A DNA stretch of 64,000 nt from JACCZZ01 sp044227805. Its GTDB lineage: Bacteria; Bacteroidota; Bacteroidia; Chitinophagales; UBA10324. The notes below the pieces were generated by a model, which was not told where the DNA came from, did no database searches, and was given only the letters and a program-made list of their open reading frames with translations. The translations under genes were made by a program, and so were the position numbers. Every line of letters begins with the position of its first letter. Within the stretch, counting starts at the first letter, position 1. The stretch spans positions 28,806 through 92,805 of the forward strand of contig JBGAWA010000002.1 in the NCBI GenBank assembly GCA_044227805.1, given 5' to 3'. Below are positions 46,585-55,843 of the stretch, piece by piece.

Positions 46585-47532
46585 ATGAAAAAAAACATCA
46601 CCATCGCGGGTTGCGGCGTTATCGGGCTCACCACCGGTTTGCGGTTGCTCGAAGAGGGATATGCGGTCACGATCGTGACGCGTGACTTTCCGCAACAAAC
46701 AACATCCAACAAAGCGGCCGCTTTCTGGTTTCCCTACCATGTGCGCGATAGTGCGAAAATTCTTGACTGGAGCATGTTATCGTATCAGAAGTTTGAATCG
46801 CTGTCGAGCGTCCCCAACAGTGGTGTTCATATGATTCCCGCTATCAAACTGGGCAATGAGGTAAATGAAATTGAACATCGCATCCGCGCCACGCTGCGTG
46901 CCGGGCGGTTTCGCCCATTACGGAAAGAAGAATTAACCGCTGGCTTCGATGGCGGATGGTGCGTGCAGGTTCCGCTGATTGAGACACCGGTGTATCTGCC
47001 GTATTTATTGGATGAATTTATTTCCGCGGGAGGAATGATTGTTCAACGCACCATACAATCACTCGACGAGTTGATGACGGATACAACACTGCTGATCAAC
47101 TGCACCGGTCTTGCTTCGCGCGAGTTGGCGAATGATCAGGAAGTGATTCCTGTACGCGGACAAATTGTTTTGCTGAAGGCAGCAAACAAACACCGTATTG
47201 TGCTGGAAGACCTTGCTCCCACCTATATCGTTTACCGCACTGATGGTTGCATTTGCGGCGGCACCTATGAAATAAACTGCGATGAATCCGTGACTGAACC
47301 CGAAACGCTGCGAAATATTATCGACAGGTGTATTGCACTGGATCCTACGTTAAAGGAGGCACCTGTTATGGATAGCTGGGCCGGGTTGCGGCCATTCAGG
47401 GCAGATATGCGGGTGGAAATGGAAGCCGGAAAGGCACTCATTCACAACTACGGGCATGGCGGTTCAGGTTTTACCGTTTCTTGGGGATGTGCTGAAGAGG
47501 TGTTGAAGCTGGTAAGCAGCCGGCAGCCATGA
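46585..47532 (+). CDS. FAD-dependent D-amino-acid oxidase-like protein
   Basis: 315 residues. The N-terminal FAD-binding motif AGCGVIGLTTGLRL (residues 7-20) and the C-terminal GHGGSGFTVSWGCA are the two diagnostic DAAO/DASPO signatures. RPFRADMRVE supplies the conserved Arg region for the substrate carboxylate, and AAFWFPYH matches the family loop. Expected to oxidise D-amino acids to 2-oxo acids with peroxide formation; neutral versus acidic preference is unclear. No peroxisomal signal exists in bacteria. Convergent with sucA, 9 bp between stops. Confidence 0.85.
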   Translation: MKKNITIAGCGVIGLTTGLRLLEEGYAVTIVTRDFPQQTTSNKAAAFWFPYHVRDSAKILDWSMLSYQKFESLSSVPNSGVHMIPAIKLGNEVNEIEHRIRATLRAGRFRPLRKEELTAGFDGGWCVQVPLIETPVYLPYLLDEFISAGGMIVQRTIQSLDELMTDTTLLINCTGLASRELANDQEVIPVRGQIVLLKAANKHRIVLEDLAPTYIVYRTDGCICGGTYEINCDESVTEPETLRNIIDRCIALDPTLKEAPVMDSWAGLRPFRADMRVEMEAGKALIHNYGHGGSGFTVSWGCAEEVLKLVSSRQP

Positions 47533-47541
47533 ATGCAATGA

Positions 47542-50367
47542 TCACCTCTCAAATGCTTTGTCAATAATCTCCACCTGTTCTTTTGCATGCAGTTTTGAAA
47601 AACCAGTGGCCGGTGAAGCACTCGCTTTACGGGTGATGTTGAACAGCTCCCCGTTTTTCCAGTTCATTTTCATAAATGCATAAGCACCCATGTTGTTAGG
47701 TTCTTCTTGCACCCAGATGAAACGGGCCGTTTTATACCTTGCGGAAATCGCGTCTAATTGTTTTTGCGGAAACGGATACAACTGTTCCATCCGTACTATT
47801 GCCACATCCTCCCGTTTAACTTTTTCCTGCCGTTCGAGCAGATCGTAATAAATTTTCCCGGTACAAAGCAACACACGGCGCACTTTGGCAGCATCTGTAA
47901 TAGTGGTATCATCCATCACTTCCCGAAATCCGCCTTGGGTCATTTCCTGTAAGTCGCTCACGCACTTAGGATGACGCAACAAGCTCTTCGGGCTCATCAC
48001 GATCAGCGGTTTGCGAAACGGACGATACAGCTGACGCCGTAATACGTGAAAGAAATTGGCGGGCGTCGTAATATTCACTACCGACATATTGTATTCCGCC
48101 GACTGCTGCAAAAATCTCTCAAGCCTTGCACTGGAATGCTCAGGACCTTGTCCTTCATACCCGTGCGGTAACAGCATCGTCAGGCCGCTCATGCGCTGCC
48201 ACTTGCTTTCGGAAGCAATGATAAACTGATCAATAATAGTTTGCGCGCCATTGCTGAAATCGCCGAACTGCGCTTCCCAGATGGTGAGTGTTTGCGGATT
48301 GGCTAATGCATAGCCGAATTCAAAACCCAGCACGGCGAATTCAGAAAGGAGTGAATTGTAAATCATGAACTTGCCCTGCCTGTCACTCAACGCGCTCAGC
48401 CTGTTGTACCCTTTATTGTTCGACTCATCATAAATGACTGCATGCCGGTGAGAAAAGGTACCCCTGATAGCATCCTGCCCGCTAAGCCGCACATCATGGC
48501 CTTCGAGCAGCAAGGAACCATACGCCATCAATTCGCCCCATGCCCAATCCACCTTCTTTTCTTTCTCGAAAAAATCTTTGCCTCTCTGCAGTATTTGTTC
48601 AATTTTCTTTAACGGATCAAACCCTTCGGGAATAGTGGTGATTTTCCTGGCGATCAGCGAAAGTGTTTCAGCCGGAACCGCTGTTTCCGGCGAGGCATCA
48701 AAATCCTCCGGGTTCGATTTGCGTAATTTTTTCCAGGCCAGCTCAGGTTCCTGATAGGTATAGGGCAAAGGGTTTTGCTTTACAAAATCCAGTCGGTCCT
48801 GCAGTTGTTTCCAAAAGCTCTTATCCATTTCCTTCGCCAGCTCGGCATCAATATCACCTCGATCCATCAGAATTTTTGAATACACCTCCCGCGGATTTTG
48901 ATGTTTGGATATAGCATCATACAACTTCGGTTGCGTGAACTTCGGATCATCGCCTTCATTATGTCCATAACGCCGGTAACAAACCATGTCCACGAAAATA
49001 TCTTTGTTAAAACGCTGCCGGTATTCCACTGCCAGCTCCACGGCAAATACCACCGCTTCCGGATCATCGCCATTCACATGCATCACCGGTGCCATCACCG
49101 TGGAGGCGTAACTCGTGCAGTAGTTGGAGGTGCGTGCATCATCAAAATCAGTGGTGAACCCGATCTGGTTATTGATGACAAAATGAAGGGTGCCGCCGGT
49201 GGAATAGCCATGAAGCTGCGACATCTGCAGGCATTCATACACTACGCCCTGTCCGGCCACCGCCGCATCGCCGTGAATGATTACCGGCAGAATGGAGTCA
49301 TATTCACCGCCATACAGCGTGTCGGCTTTTGCCCGGGTGAACCCGCTCACCACCGGATTGACGGCCTCGAGGTGTGATGGATTAGGAGAGAGCTTGAGAT
49401 AGATTTTCCTGGAAGAGGTCGTCTCCAGTTCCGATGAATAACCAAGGTGATATTTTACGTCACCGTCGCCCATCGTGGTATCAGGATTTACATTGCCTTC
49501 AAATTCATTAAAAATATTCTCATACGTTTTGCCCATGATATTGGCGAGCACATTCAGTCTTCCGCGGTGTGCCATGCCCATGGTGATCTCCTGCACACCG
49601 GACGCTGCCGCTTTATTAATGATAGCATCCAGTGCGGCAATCGTGGTTTCGCCGCCTTCCAGCGAAAACCGTTTCTGGCCAATGTATTTCGTGCCCAGAA
49701 ATTTTTCAAACACCACGGCATCATTCAGCTTCGAGAGGATCCTTTTTTTCTGATCGAGCGAAAATTGCATGTTGGCATAACCATTCTCAAACCGTTCTTT
49801 CAGCCACTGCAACTCTTCAGGCTCCACTAAGTAGGTGTATTCAATACCAATAGACCGGCAATAAATTTTCTGTAAGCGGTCAAGTATCTGATGCAGCGTA
49901 GTTTTTCCGAGCCCCAGGAAGTTGCCGGCATAAAATTCCTGTTGCAGGTCGGTATCCGACAATCCAAAAAACGACAGGTCGAGATTCGCATGCCGGTCTT
50001 TGCGCTGACGGATTGGGTTGGTATGGCTGACCAGGTGTCCTTTTTCCCGGTAGGCACAGATGAGCTGATACACGCCGGATTCACGTGCCAGGTCAACCTG
50101 CACCTGAACCTCCGGTGCCGCAACGGCGGAAAGATTATCCTGTTTATCCGAATCCGTTTCCGCAACGATGATTTTATCGGTGCCGGCATCCGTGAATGTT
50201 GCGGTCACCTGGTTTCCGTTCGCGGAAAGATTGCTCACCGCAAAATCAAACCCTTCAAAAAATTTCTTCCATTCCACCTCCACGGTGGTTGGATCATTTT
50301 TGAATTGCTGATAGAGAGATTCAATATAGGCAGGTTCTGCGTTGGATAGGTAAGAGAAGGTGTTCAT
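47542..50367 (-). CDS. sucA: 2-oxoglutarate dehydrogenase E1 component
   Basis: 941 residues from ATG at 50367 (MNTFSYLSNA); the frame extends to a TTG at 50379. Thiamine-diphosphate enzyme of the TCA cycle that decarboxylates 2-oxoglutarate. Landmarks are the N-terminal E2-binding helix (AEPAYIESLYQQF), EITMGMAHRGRLN, GDAAVAGQGVVYE, the ThDP motif HNEGDDPKFTQP and LLPHGYEGQGPEHSS. sucB (E2) is not adjacent, unlike most operons, so it must lie elsewhere. Confidence 0.96.
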   Translation of the reverse strand: MNTFSYLSNAEPAYIESLYQQFKNDPTTVEVEWKKFFEGFDFAVSNLSANGNQVTATFTDAGTDKIIVAETDSDKQDNLSAVAAPEVQVQVDLARESGVYQLICAYREKGHLVSHTNPIRQRKDRHANLDLSFFGLSDTDLQQEFYAGNFLGLGKTTLHQILDRLQKIYCRSIGIEYTYLVEPEELQWLKERFENGYANMQFSLDQKKRILSKLNDAVVFEKFLGTKYIGQKRFSLEGGETTIAALDAIINKAAASGVQEITMGMAHRGRLNVLANIMGKTYENIFNEFEGNVNPDTTMGDGDVKYHLGYSSELETTSSRKIYLKLSPNPSHLEAVNPVVSGFTRAKADTLYGGEYDSILPVIIHGDAAVAGQGVVYECLQMSQLHGYSTGGTLHFVINNQIGFTTDFDDARTSNYCTSYASTVMAPVMHVNGDDPEAVVFAVELAVEYRQRFNKDIFVDMVCYRRYGHNEGDDPKFTQPKLYDAISKHQNPREVYSKILMDRGDIDAELAKEMDKSFWKQLQDRLDFVKQNPLPYTYQEPELAWKKLRKSNPEDFDASPETAVPAETLSLIARKITTIPEGFDPLKKIEQILQRGKDFFEKEKKVDWAWGELMAYGSLLLEGHDVRLSGQDAIRGTFSHRHAVIYDESNNKGYNRLSALSDRQGKFMIYNSLLSEFAVLGFEFGYALANPQTLTIWEAQFGDFSNGAQTIIDQFIIASESKWQRMSGLTMLLPHGYEGQGPEHSSARLERFLQQSAEYNMSVVNITTPANFFHVLRRQLYRPFRKPLIVMSPKSLLRHPKCVSDLQEMTQGGFREVMDDTTITDAAKVRRVLLCTGKIYYDLLERQEKVKREDVAIVRMEQLYPFPQKQLDAISARYKTARFIWVQEEPNNMGAYAFMKMNWKNGELFNITRKASASPATGFSKLHAKEQVEIIDKAFER

Positions 50368-50734
50368 GGCTGTAGTCAATCGGTAAAGTTAGTGTTTCAG
50401 GTAGGAAATGCTTCCAACCCGTCAATGGCAGTATTCAATCATGGCATGGTGGAATTTTTCAATTTAACCCGGATTTTTCAATGGAAAAATCCCGCTTCGC
50501 TGCGACTTAGAACTGCTAAGGGTTTGCTCATCTTTTTCAAGATAAGAAAATGTTTCACAAACCCTAAGCAGTTCTACGTCGGGGTTAAACCCGTTGCCGC
50601 TTTGAACTGCAAAATGTGGGTTTAAAAGTCCGGATTCCATCCAGCCATTTGTCATAACAGTACCGTTCAAATGTGCCGGACAGTTCCTGTTATTTATTAA
50701 TCCTATTCATATCATGCGGTGAAATGCAAAGGCT
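50368..50734. other. Intergenic region between trhO and sucA
   Basis: 367 bp, of which 162 bp are repeat copy D (50464-50625). The remaining flanks are AT-rich. The sucA promoter must lie in or beside the repeat on its right side. Nothing else recognised. Confidence 0.6.
50464..50625 (+). repeat. Dispersed 160-bp hairpin repeat, copy D (reference-quality copy)
   Basis: TTAACCCGG at the left end and GTGGGTTTAA at the right. Structure in order: terminal hairpin GGATTTTTC-AATG-GAAAAATCC; central arms AGAACTGCTAAGGGTTTG and CAAACCCTAAGCAGTTCT (17 of 18 pair) around about 30 nt; a GGGGTTAAACCC palindrome; right end GAACTGCAAAATGTGGG. Ends are imperfect inverted repeats of each other (AACCCGGATTTTTCA against AACCCACATTTTGCA). 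Confidence 0.95.
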
Positions 50735-51655
50735 TTACACGGGCTGAACCGTCTTTCCCTTCACATAATAACCTGAACCGTCATACCTTCTTTTGCGTGG
50801 ATGCTGCCGGCAGGCATCGCTGCAGGTGCCTTCATATTTCCATCCGCATGCTTCGCACATGGCAAAATGATTATTGCATTCCGGGTTGGCACAATTCACC
50901 ATCCTGGCGGAGGCGGTTCCGCAACGAAGACAATGAGAAATGATGGTGGGATTCACTGCATTCACGTCAACAGTGATGCGTTCATCAAACACATAGCATT
51001 TGCCGTCGAAGTCTTTGCCTCCTGTTTGTTTGCCGTATTCGATGATGCCGCCATGAAGGTGATAAACATCCCGGAAGCCGTTTTCCAGCAAGAAAGCGGT
51101 AGCTTTCTCGCAACGAATGCCACCGGTGCAATAAGCGAGGATCTTTTTGTTTTTGAATTTTTCCAGTTCCGGCAACCATTGCGGCAGATCGCGGAAGTGA
51201 TCAATCGGCAGCGCTACGGCATTATTAAATTTGCCCACTTCCCATTCAATTTTGTTTCGTACATCCAGCACCACTGTATCAGGATCATCTTTCAACTGTT
51301 GAAAAACAGCAGGTTCCAGATATTTGCCGGAATGCTCCCATACATTCACTTCCGGCCTGTTGAAATTGACGATTTCTTTCTTATACCTCACAAAGATTTT
51401 AGCCAGCGAGGGAGTGTCCTCTTCATCAATTTTAAAAACCATATCGGCAAAGCGAGGGTCGCTATGCAGGTGATCTATATATTGCAGGCATTGTTCCGAT
51501 GTGCCGGAAGCGGTGCCGTTTAAGCCTTCGTCGGCAACGATGATTCTTCCTTTGATGCCAATGGACTTGCAGAATTGCAGATGATCGGTTGCGAATTTTT
51601 CAGCTTCAAGTATCCGTACGTACTTGTAGAAGAGCAGGGAGCAGTATGGTTTCAT
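50735..51655 (-). CDS. trhO: tRNA uridine(34) hydroxylase, rhodanese-type
   Basis: 306 residues. Hydroxylates U34 of certain tRNAs at C5 in an oxygen-dependent reaction. An N-terminal ferredoxin-like domain (1-95, GLNGTASGT) precedes a rhodanese domain (about 125-225) with VVLDVRNKIEWEVGKF and the active Cys in ILAYCTGGIRCEKA. The C-terminal zinc region has several Cys pairs (CLRCG, CANPECNNHF, CEACGWKYEGTC). Length fits TrhO/YceA. Confidence 0.93.
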   Translation of the reverse strand: MKPYCSLLFYKYVRILEAEKFATDHLQFCKSIGIKGRIIVADEGLNGTASGTSEQCLQYIDHLHSDPRFADMVFKIDEEDTPSLAKIFVRYKKEIVNFNRPEVNVWEHSGKYLEPAVFQQLKDDPDTVVLDVRNKIEWEVGKFNNAVALPIDHFRDLPQWLPELEKFKNKKILAYCTGGIRCEKATAFLLENGFRDVYHLHGGIIEYGKQTGGKDFDGKCYVFDERITVDVNAVNPTIISHCLRCGTASARMVNCANPECNNHFAMCEACGWKYEGTCSDACRQHPRKRRYDGSGYYVKGKTVQPV

Positions 51656-51896
51656 AACACTAAACCGGGTGTAAACCGGATTATTTGGTAATGTGCCGCA
51701 AAAATAATCAATGTTGCCAAGTTGTTGGCGCGGTGCGCTGAAAAGCAGCGGACAGCCCGCATTTCATGGCCTGATCAAGGTTATAGCGTTTACGAGAAGA
51801 GTACATTGTAGTCACGCTCTTCGATGTTTTATCTTGTAGTACAGTGGGATTTTTAAAGGAAAAGGAAGAAGTAAACAGCATTACTTTCACAGCGTT

Positions 51897-52792
51897 ATGA
51901 ACACCATCGTCATTGATACGCCGCGCGAATTCAACTTTCAGCAATGCCTGCATTTTTTGAAAAGATCACCGCTGGAAGTGCTGCATCGTATAGAAGATGA
52001 CAAGGTGGAAAAGTTAATAGTTGTTGATGGAAAAGCGATCATAGTGAAAGTGAGCGCGAATGGTCAACGGCAGCTCCTCGTCACCGTCTTGAATCGGCGG
52101 TTGGTAGCACTGCAGCAATCAGTCATCATCCGATATATGGAGGACTGGCTCGATCTGAAAACCAACCTGCGGCCATTCTATCAGATGGCGGAGAAAGATC
52201 AACTGCTTCAACCGCTGGTGCGTAAATTTTTTGGTTATCGCATGGTGAGTATGCCTGATTTATTTGAATCGCTGTGTTGGGCAATCATCGGTCAGCAGAT
52301 TAATCTCACTTTCGCGTATAAGCTGAAACGTAATTATGTGCAAGCTTTTGGAACAAAATATACATGGCGGGGAAAGGCCTTTTATCATTTTCCGTCACCG
52401 CAGGCGGTTGCCACGCTGAAGCCTGTTGCTTTACTGGATCTGCAGTTCTCCCGTCAAAAAGCGGAGTATGTGATCAATGTGGCCCGGGCCATCACAGCGG
52501 GTAATGTATCCAAGGAAAATCTTTCCCGGCTTTCATTTCAGGATGCCCTGCAGGAATTGCTGTCAATAAAAGGCATTGGCAGCTGGACGGCTAACTATGT
52601 ATTGATGAAGACATTTCATTTCCCAATGCCTTTCCGGTGCTGGATGCTGGACTTCAGCAGGCTATCAGGAAACACCTGCATCCCGGGCATAAGATTTCCA
52701 GCCAGCAGATAGAGAAGTTGTTTAAAAAGTATGCAGGATGGGAAGCGTATGCTACGTTATATTTGTGGAGGAGCCTGAGCGATGACGGATAG
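51897..52792 (+). pseudogene. AlkA-like HhH-GPD DNA glycosylase, frameshifted before the catalytic Asp
   Basis: Excises alkylated bases in intact relatives. The frame from ATG 51897 shows the AlkA-type N-terminal fold, a LCWAIIGQQINLTFAYKL helix and the hairpin GIGSWTANYVLM near 227-238. It then runs into unrelated sequence and stops at 52712. One missing base at a CCC run (52622-52624) explains this: in the next frame the text continues NAFPVLDAGLQQAIRKHL, with the expected catalytic Asp in VLDAG, down to ATLYLWRSL and a stop at 52790-52792. As written no active enzyme is made. A single-base consensus error is an equally good explanation. Confidence 0.85.
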
Positions 52793-52817
52793 CAACTGCG
52801 CAGTAATTAACGCCAAC

Positions 52818-52838
52818 GGATATAGCTCAGTTTGGTAG
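52818..52838 (+). other. tRNA-like 5' remnant
   Basis: GGATATAGCTCAGTTTGGTAG resembles the acceptor and D-arm start of a tRNA (box A-like TAGCTCAGTTTGGTAG). No anticodon or T arm follows; the next bases are TTTGGAGATAG. Either a truncated tRNA left by a past recombination or chance similarity. Confidence 0.35.
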
Positions 52839-52907
52839 TTTGGAGATAGTGAAATCGCAATCAGCAGCGGTTGTATTTTTTTTTACGCTTACTACTCATT
52901 CATCTGT

Positions 52908-53615
52908 ATGAATTTAAACGAAGCAAAAGTACTCATTACGGGAGGCAGCTCAGGCATTGGATATGAAACCGCCAAACAATTGCTGGCCAAAGGTGCGAAG
53001 GTGATCATCAATGGCAGAAACAAAAGCAGGCTGGAAGCGGCAGCGAAGGAAATTGGCGCCTTAGCCATTGATGGCGATGTGAGCCGGGAAGCAGACGTGC
53101 TGCGAATAGTAGAAGGTACCATTAAAATATTCGGTGGCTTCAATGTCCTCATCAACAATGCCGCCTTCGGGCACTTTGAATTGCTGGTGAATATGAGTAC
53201 GGAGCAAATGCGAAAGTTGTATGAGACCAATGTGCTGGGTGCTATGATGATGGCGCGCGAATCGGCCAAACATTTTATGGATAGTCAGTATGGCAATATT
53301 GTCAATATATCTTCCACCGCCGGAAGGGCAGGATTCTCCGGCGGCACCGCCTATGCATCCACCAAATTTGCATTAACCTGCATGACGGAATGCTGGCGTG
53401 CCGAGCTCAGGCCCTATAATATTCGTGTGATGCAGGTGAACCCGAGCGAGGTGCAAACAAACTTTGGCCCGAATGCCGGGCGTCCGCCTAAATTGCATAA
53501 TGCAACCAAACTGCAGTCGCCTGATATTGCACACACCATTGTTAGCATGCTTGAAATGAATGACCGTGCTTTTATTACCGAAGCAACGGTATGGGCAACC
53601 CATCCCAGAGACTAA
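52908..53615 (+). CDS. Short-chain dehydrogenase/reductase (SDR), classical type
   Basis: 235 residues. NAD(P)-dependent oxidoreductase. Cofactor motif TGGSSGIG at 11-18, NNAA at 83-86, and the catalytic set S136, Y149, K153 (SSTAG, AYASTK) are all present. R38 after the second strand (NGRNKS) favours NADP. Closest in style to FabG-like 3-oxoacyl reductases, but the substrate is not determined. It begins 115 bp after the damaged glycosylase gene. Confidence 0.88.
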   Translation: MNLNEAKVLITGGSSGIGYETAKQLLAKGAKVIINGRNKSRLEAAAKEIGALAIDGDVSREADVLRIVEGTIKIFGGFNVLINNAAFGHFELLVNMSTEQMRKLYETNVLGAMMMARESAKHFMDSQYGNIVNISSTAGRAGFSGGTAYASTKFALTCMTECWRAELRPYNIRVMQVNPSEVQTNFGPNAGRPPKLHNATKLQSPDIAHTIVSMLEMNDRAFITEATVWATHPRD

Positions 53616-53699
53616 TTTAGTCTTGCGCCGGGCCGATGATTTGCTGCCGGATGAGGTTATTAGGAATTCTGCTAAATTTCCTTTCTTCATTGAAAATCC

Positions 53700-54215
53700 A
53701 TGGCCTTGCATCGTGTTGTTCTAAAATATCTCGCCATTGCCGTCAGCTTTACCATTGTCTGGATGCTGATAGAGCATGTGCTTGGATTCAATACGGACCG
53801 GCATGAAATCGGCCAATACACGCGCAATGCGACCATGATTTTTTTCTGGGGCACTCTTTTTCTGATGATGCGGGAAACGAAAAAAATGCAGGGCCATCAG
53901 CTTACCTGGCAGCAGGGGTTTTCACTGGGAGTGGTTAACACGTTGCTTTTCAGCCTGGCATTTGTGATCATCTTTCTGCTCTATGTGCAATATATCAATC
54001 CTGAGTTTTATGTCACCTACCGTGAATTTACACTGCACCAGCTGGTTGCTTCTCATGCTACACCCAAAGCGATGAAAGAGGCGATGCAGGAAGTGGAACT
54101 GTCGTACAACGGATCTTTTCAGTCATACGCACTGCTCTTCACCTTTTCCGTCATTTTCGGTGTGGTTGTTTCCATGATGGCAGCGCTCCTCTACCGAACG
54201 AAATCTAATTCATGA
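53700..54215 (+). CDS. DUF4199-like four-helix membrane protein
   Basis: 171 residues. Four hydrophobic segments at about 8-27, 44-58, 77-97 and 145-166. The layout and the YVQYINPEFY segment match what I recall of Bacteroidota DUF4199 proteins, whose role is unknown. Overlaps the next gene by 4 bp (ATGA), so the two are translationally coupled. Confidence 0.65.
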   Translation: MALHRVVLKYLAIAVSFTIVWMLIEHVLGFNTDRHEIGQYTRNATMIFFWGTLFLMMRETKKMQGHQLTWQQGFSLGVVNTLLFSLAFVIIFLLYVQYINPEFYVTYREFTLHQLVASHATPKAMKEAMQEVELSYNGSFQSYALLFTFSVIFGVVVSMMAALLYRTKSNS

Positions 54216-54664
54216 AAATAATAACCGCAGATACAACGCACCTGGAAGAGCTTGCCATCATGTTCGATGCATACAGGGTGTTTTATAAAAAGCCCGCTGA
54301 TGTGGCGGCCGCAAGGTCGTTTTTGGCGGCGCGGATAAAAAACAAAGAGTCTGTCATCTTTATAGCAACAGATGAAAACGGAACCATTGCCGGATTCACA
54401 CAGCTTTATCCATTATTTTCTTCCACGCGCATGAAGCGTTGGTGGTTGCTGAATGATTTATTTGTGAAACCTTCCTTTCGGGGCAAAGGATATGCAAAGC
54501 TGTTAATTGAACGTTGTAAAGTCCTTGCAATGGAAACCAATGCCGCCGGACTTTCACTTGAAACGGAGATATCCAATCACATCGGCAACGGGCTGTACCC
54601 GGAGGTTGGCTTTCAGCTGGACAGGGAACACAATTATTATTTTTGGGAAAATCAAGTGCGGTAG
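54212..54664 (+). CDS. GNAT family N-acetyltransferase
   Basis: 150 residues. Acetyl-CoA-dependent acetyltransferase fold. The cofactor motif A is LNDLFVKPSFRGKGYAKLLI (R/Q-x-x-G-x-G/A form RGKGYA), with preceding strands FIATDENGTIAGFTQLYP and a C-terminal YPEVGFQLDREHNYYFW. Acceptor unknown. Starts inside the stop of the DUF4199-like gene. Confidence 0.88.
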   Translation: MKIITADTTHLEELAIMFDAYRVFYKKPADVAAARSFLAARIKNKESVIFIATDENGTIAGFTQLYPLFSSTRMKRWWLLNDLFVKPSFRGKGYAKLLIERCKVLAMETNAAGLSLETEISNHIGNGLYPEVGFQLDREHNYYFWENQVR

Positions 54665-54725
54665 CCGCGTTGATAGCGGTGGCTTAATAATTAAAACTGT
54701 AAACTTTTTTTTAGAACGAGACAGC

Positions 54726-55730
54726 ATGAAACTCTCAAAGAACAAATACAACGAACTACTTGACAACATCGGCTCAACTTTGCAGAAAGCAAGAGAGAAT
54801 GCCATTGAAGCAATCAACACGGAGTTGGTAAAAGCCAATTGGGAAATCGACAGGCACATTGTAGAATTTGAGCAACAGGAAAAAGAAAAAGCTGAGTAGG
54901 GAAGTTCACTGTTACAAAATTTGGCATAAGACCTCAAAGTAAAATACGGCAAAGGATTCAGCAAGAGTAATGTTTACCTGTGCCGGCAGTTTTACATCAA
55001 ATACCCAAAATTCCAGACAGTGTCTGGAAAATTAAGTTGGAGCCACTACGCTGAATTGCTAACGGTTGCTGATGACATGGCGAGAAGTTTCTACGAACAG
55101 CAAACCATAAAAGAAAATTGGAGTTTCAGAGAATTGAAACGACAAATTGATTCAGCTTTATTTCAACGACTGGCATTAAGTACCGACAAGAAAGGGGTGC
55201 TTGCTTTGTCAGAAAAAGGACATGAACTTATTTCTGCAAAGGATGCTGTGAAAGACCCTTATGTTTTTGAATTTCTTGAATTGCCGAAAGACGGCATCAT
55301 TAAAGAACGAGGACTTGAAAAGAAACTCATTGACAAATTGCAGAAATTTCTTTTGGAACTTGGAAAAGGTTTTTCATTTGTTGCACGGCAGTTTAAAATT
55401 ACTGTTGACAACGAGCACCATTTCATTGACCTTGTTTTCTATCACCGAATTTTGAGGTGCTTTGTATTGATTGACCTGAAAACAAAAAAGGTAAAGCATC
55501 AGGACATCGGACAAATGAATCTTTACCTAAACTACTTTAAGGAAGAAGAAAATACTGAAGGAGATAACGAACCAATAGGAATTATCATAGCCGCAGACAA
55601 GCATGAGTTTACAGTAAAATATGCTACTGGCGGACTGACCAATAAGATTTTTGTTTCAAAATATCAGTTGTATCTACCTGACCAAAAAATGTTAGAGGAG
55701 AAAGTAAAAGAAATACTTGACAATGATTAG
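54726..55730 (+). pseudogene. DUF1016/YhcG-type PDDEXK nuclease, interrupted by two in-frame stops
   Basis: From ATG at 54726 (MKLSKNKYNELLDN) one frame continues to 55730. It is broken by TAG at 54897-54899, where relatives that I recall have Tyr (KAE-Y-GSSLL), and by TAA at 54927-54929, where Lys is expected (NLA-K-DLKVKYGKGF). No frameshift is needed. The N-terminal DUF1016 helical domain contains FSKSNVYLCRQF and KLSWSHYAELL; the C-terminal nuclease core is HFIDLVFYHRILRCFVLIDL with the final Lys in DLKTKK. Composition looks more AT-rich than flanking genes, and no restriction partners are adjacent, which suggests an acquired and decaying gene. Confidence 0.85.
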
Positions 55731-55843
55731 CCACACACAAAAAAATACACTCTTGCAAGCCGCTACAAACAACGCTGAAACCAAAGCATGCAAGAGAGGA
55801 TTTTTTTCTCCCACCCAAGAAAAAATTTTCCTTCCCTTCTTTT

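Noticed and set aside
50801..51523. Plus-strand open frame of 240 codons
   Set aside because: Antisense shadow of trhO, whose catalytic Cys and zinc cysteines are clearly in the minus frame.
54507..54725. Extended start of the nuclease fragment within the GNAT gene
   Set aside because: This part is out of frame with the acetyltransferase and has no family similarity; the ATG at 54726 matches the nuclease start.
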